NCBI GenBank assembly: GCA_023399815.1
Contig: JAEWOJ010000187.1
Coordinates: forward strand, 1 to 7,171
Reading direction: 5' to 3'
Source: Pseudomonadota bacterium
GTDB taxonomy: Bacteria; Pseudomonadota; Gammaproteobacteria; Xanthomonadales; Xanthomonadaceae
DNA length: 7,171 bases
Positions 6,592-7,171 of this stretch are shown one piece after another. Position 1 is the stretch's first letter; the number at the start of each line of letters is the position of its first letter. The position numbers and the translations under genes were made by a program. The notes under the pieces are model-generated. The model did no database searches and was not told where the DNA came from. It saw only the letters and a list, made by a program, of their open reading frames with translations.

Positions 6592-7137
6592 ATGCGCATG
6601 TCGCACCCAGAAGACGAAGACGACGGCGCCCTGTTCCGCTCGGCCATCGGCGGAGTGACGCCGCTGCGCAAGGCGGAAACGTCGGCCATCACCCGGCCGC
6701 GCCCCAGGCCGCGCGCGCGCATGGCCGAGCAGGACGAAGCCCAGGCGCTGGGCGAGTTCGCCCGACTGCTGCATTCGAGCACGCCGCTGGAGGCCGGCGA
6801 CGTCGCCAGCTACCGCCGCGACGCCCTGCCCGCGCGCATGTTCCAGCGGCTCAAGCGCGGCCAGTACTCGGTGCAGGACGAACTGGACCTGCACGGCGCC
6901 AGCGCGGCGCAGGCCGAGCACCTGCTGCGCGAGTTCCTGCTCGAAGCGCATGCGCACGAGCACGGCTGCGTGCGCATCATCCACGGCAAGGGGCGCCAGT
7001 CAGATGGCGGCGCGCCGGTGCTGAAGAACCTCGTGGACCGCCTGCTGCGCCAGCGCAACGACGTGCTGGCCTTCCATTCGGCACCGCCTGCGCAGGGCGG
7101 CACCGGCGCGGTGCTGGTGCTGCTGGCGCGGCGCTGA
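6592..7137 (+). CDS. Smr-domain protein (SmrA/SmrB-like endonuclease)
   Basis: A 181-aa cytosolic protein (179 aa if it starts at the second ATG, 6598). Seen: an N-terminal element ALFRSAIGGVTPLRKA (13-28) that both E. coli Smr proteins carry in related form, a basic Arg/Pro linker (35-43), the block YRRDALPARMFQRLKRGQY (74-92), then the Smr domain with DLHG (99-102) and IIHGKG (129-134), ending FHSAPPAQGGTGAVLVLLARR. Family knowledge: DLH-type Smr domains are nucleases, and E. coli SmrB cleaves mRNA at collided ribosomes. The linker wording resembles SmrA (YdaL), while the intact DLH motif resembles SmrB, so I give no symbol. Database names mentioning MutS reflect only the shared C-terminal Smr domain; there is no MutS ATPase here. 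It diverges from surE; the downstream 34 bp hold only the edge repeat. Confidence 0.9.
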   Translation: MRMSHPEDEDDGALFRSAIGGVTPLRKAETSAITRPRPRPRARMAEQDEAQALGEFARLLHSSTPLEAGDVASYRRDALPARMFQRLKRGQYSVQDELDLHGASAAQAEHLLREFLLEAHAHEHGCVRIIHGKGRQSDGGAPVLKNLVDRLLRQRNDVLAFHSAPPAQGGTGAVLVLLARR

Positions 7138-7156
7138 GCCAGCCCGGCACCCGCCT

Positions 7157-7171
7157 CCCGTAGGAGCGACG
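7157..7171 (+). repeat. Right arm of a REP-like inverted repeat, cut by window edge
   Basis: CCCGTAGGAGCGACG, an exact reverse complement of bases 1-15. It starts 19 bp after the Smr-gene stop codon, so like its partner it sits just past the 3' end of a gene and points out of the window. The remainder of the element would lie beyond the edge. No further copy of the GTAGGAGCG core was found inside the window on either strand. Confidence 0.6.

Overview
This window is a stretch of GC-rich bacterial chromosome. Protein wording and gene order point to the Lysobacterales/Xanthomonadales (Xanthomonas, Stenotrophomonas, Pseudoxanthomonas, Lysobacter and relatives). The best clues are the FtsH N-terminus (MNDLTKNLLLWVVVAVVLM), the Pcm core, the surE-pcm-yqaA-nlpD order, and the GTAGGAGCGACG-type repeat at both edges. 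The genus cannot be fixed from the sequence alone.

Layout: nine intact protein genes fill almost the whole window. On the left, the minus-strand pair rlmE-ftsH (2637 to 30) encodes a 23S rRNA 2'-O-methyltransferase and the membrane AAA+ protease FtsH. Divergent from it across 64 bp, on the plus strand, is a two-gene unit (2702-3397): the CRM-domain 50S assembly protein YhbY and a small Mth938-like (DUF498) protein. This unit converges on a minus-strand cluster (6424 to 3498) that reads surE, pcm, a YqaA/DedA-type membrane protein and nlpD. Two of its junctions are ATGA stop-start overlaps, which suggests one translationally coupled transcript. Divergent from surE, across 167 bp, is a plus-strand Smr-domain protein (6592/6598-7137).

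How the genes fit together: the left half is about ribosome maturation (RlmE modifies 23S rRNA and YhbY binds 50S precursors) and membrane protein quality control (FtsH). The right half is the classical stationary-phase survival cluster: a nucleotidase (SurE), isoaspartyl protein repair (Pcm) and control of septal amidases (NlpD), with a membrane protein inserted before nlpD. The rpoS gene that follows nlpD in enterobacteria and Pseudomonas is not here; the cluster ends at a hairpin and a convergent gene. The Smr protein belongs to a family of nucleases, some of which act on mRNA at collided ribosomes.

Non-coding sequence: the first and last 15 bases are exact reverse complements and look like the inner arms of REP-type repeats cut by the window edges. 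The convergent gap (3398-3497) holds several short GC hairpins. Both divergent gaps contain the same 11-mer, whose minus strand carries a TATCAT -10-like hexamer. The plus-strand Smr gene has a TACGCT hexamer placed as expected for a leaderless message. I see no tRNA, rRNA, CRISPR array, insertion sequence, phage gene or broken gene, and nothing that amounts to a new defence or mobile system; this is conserved core genome.
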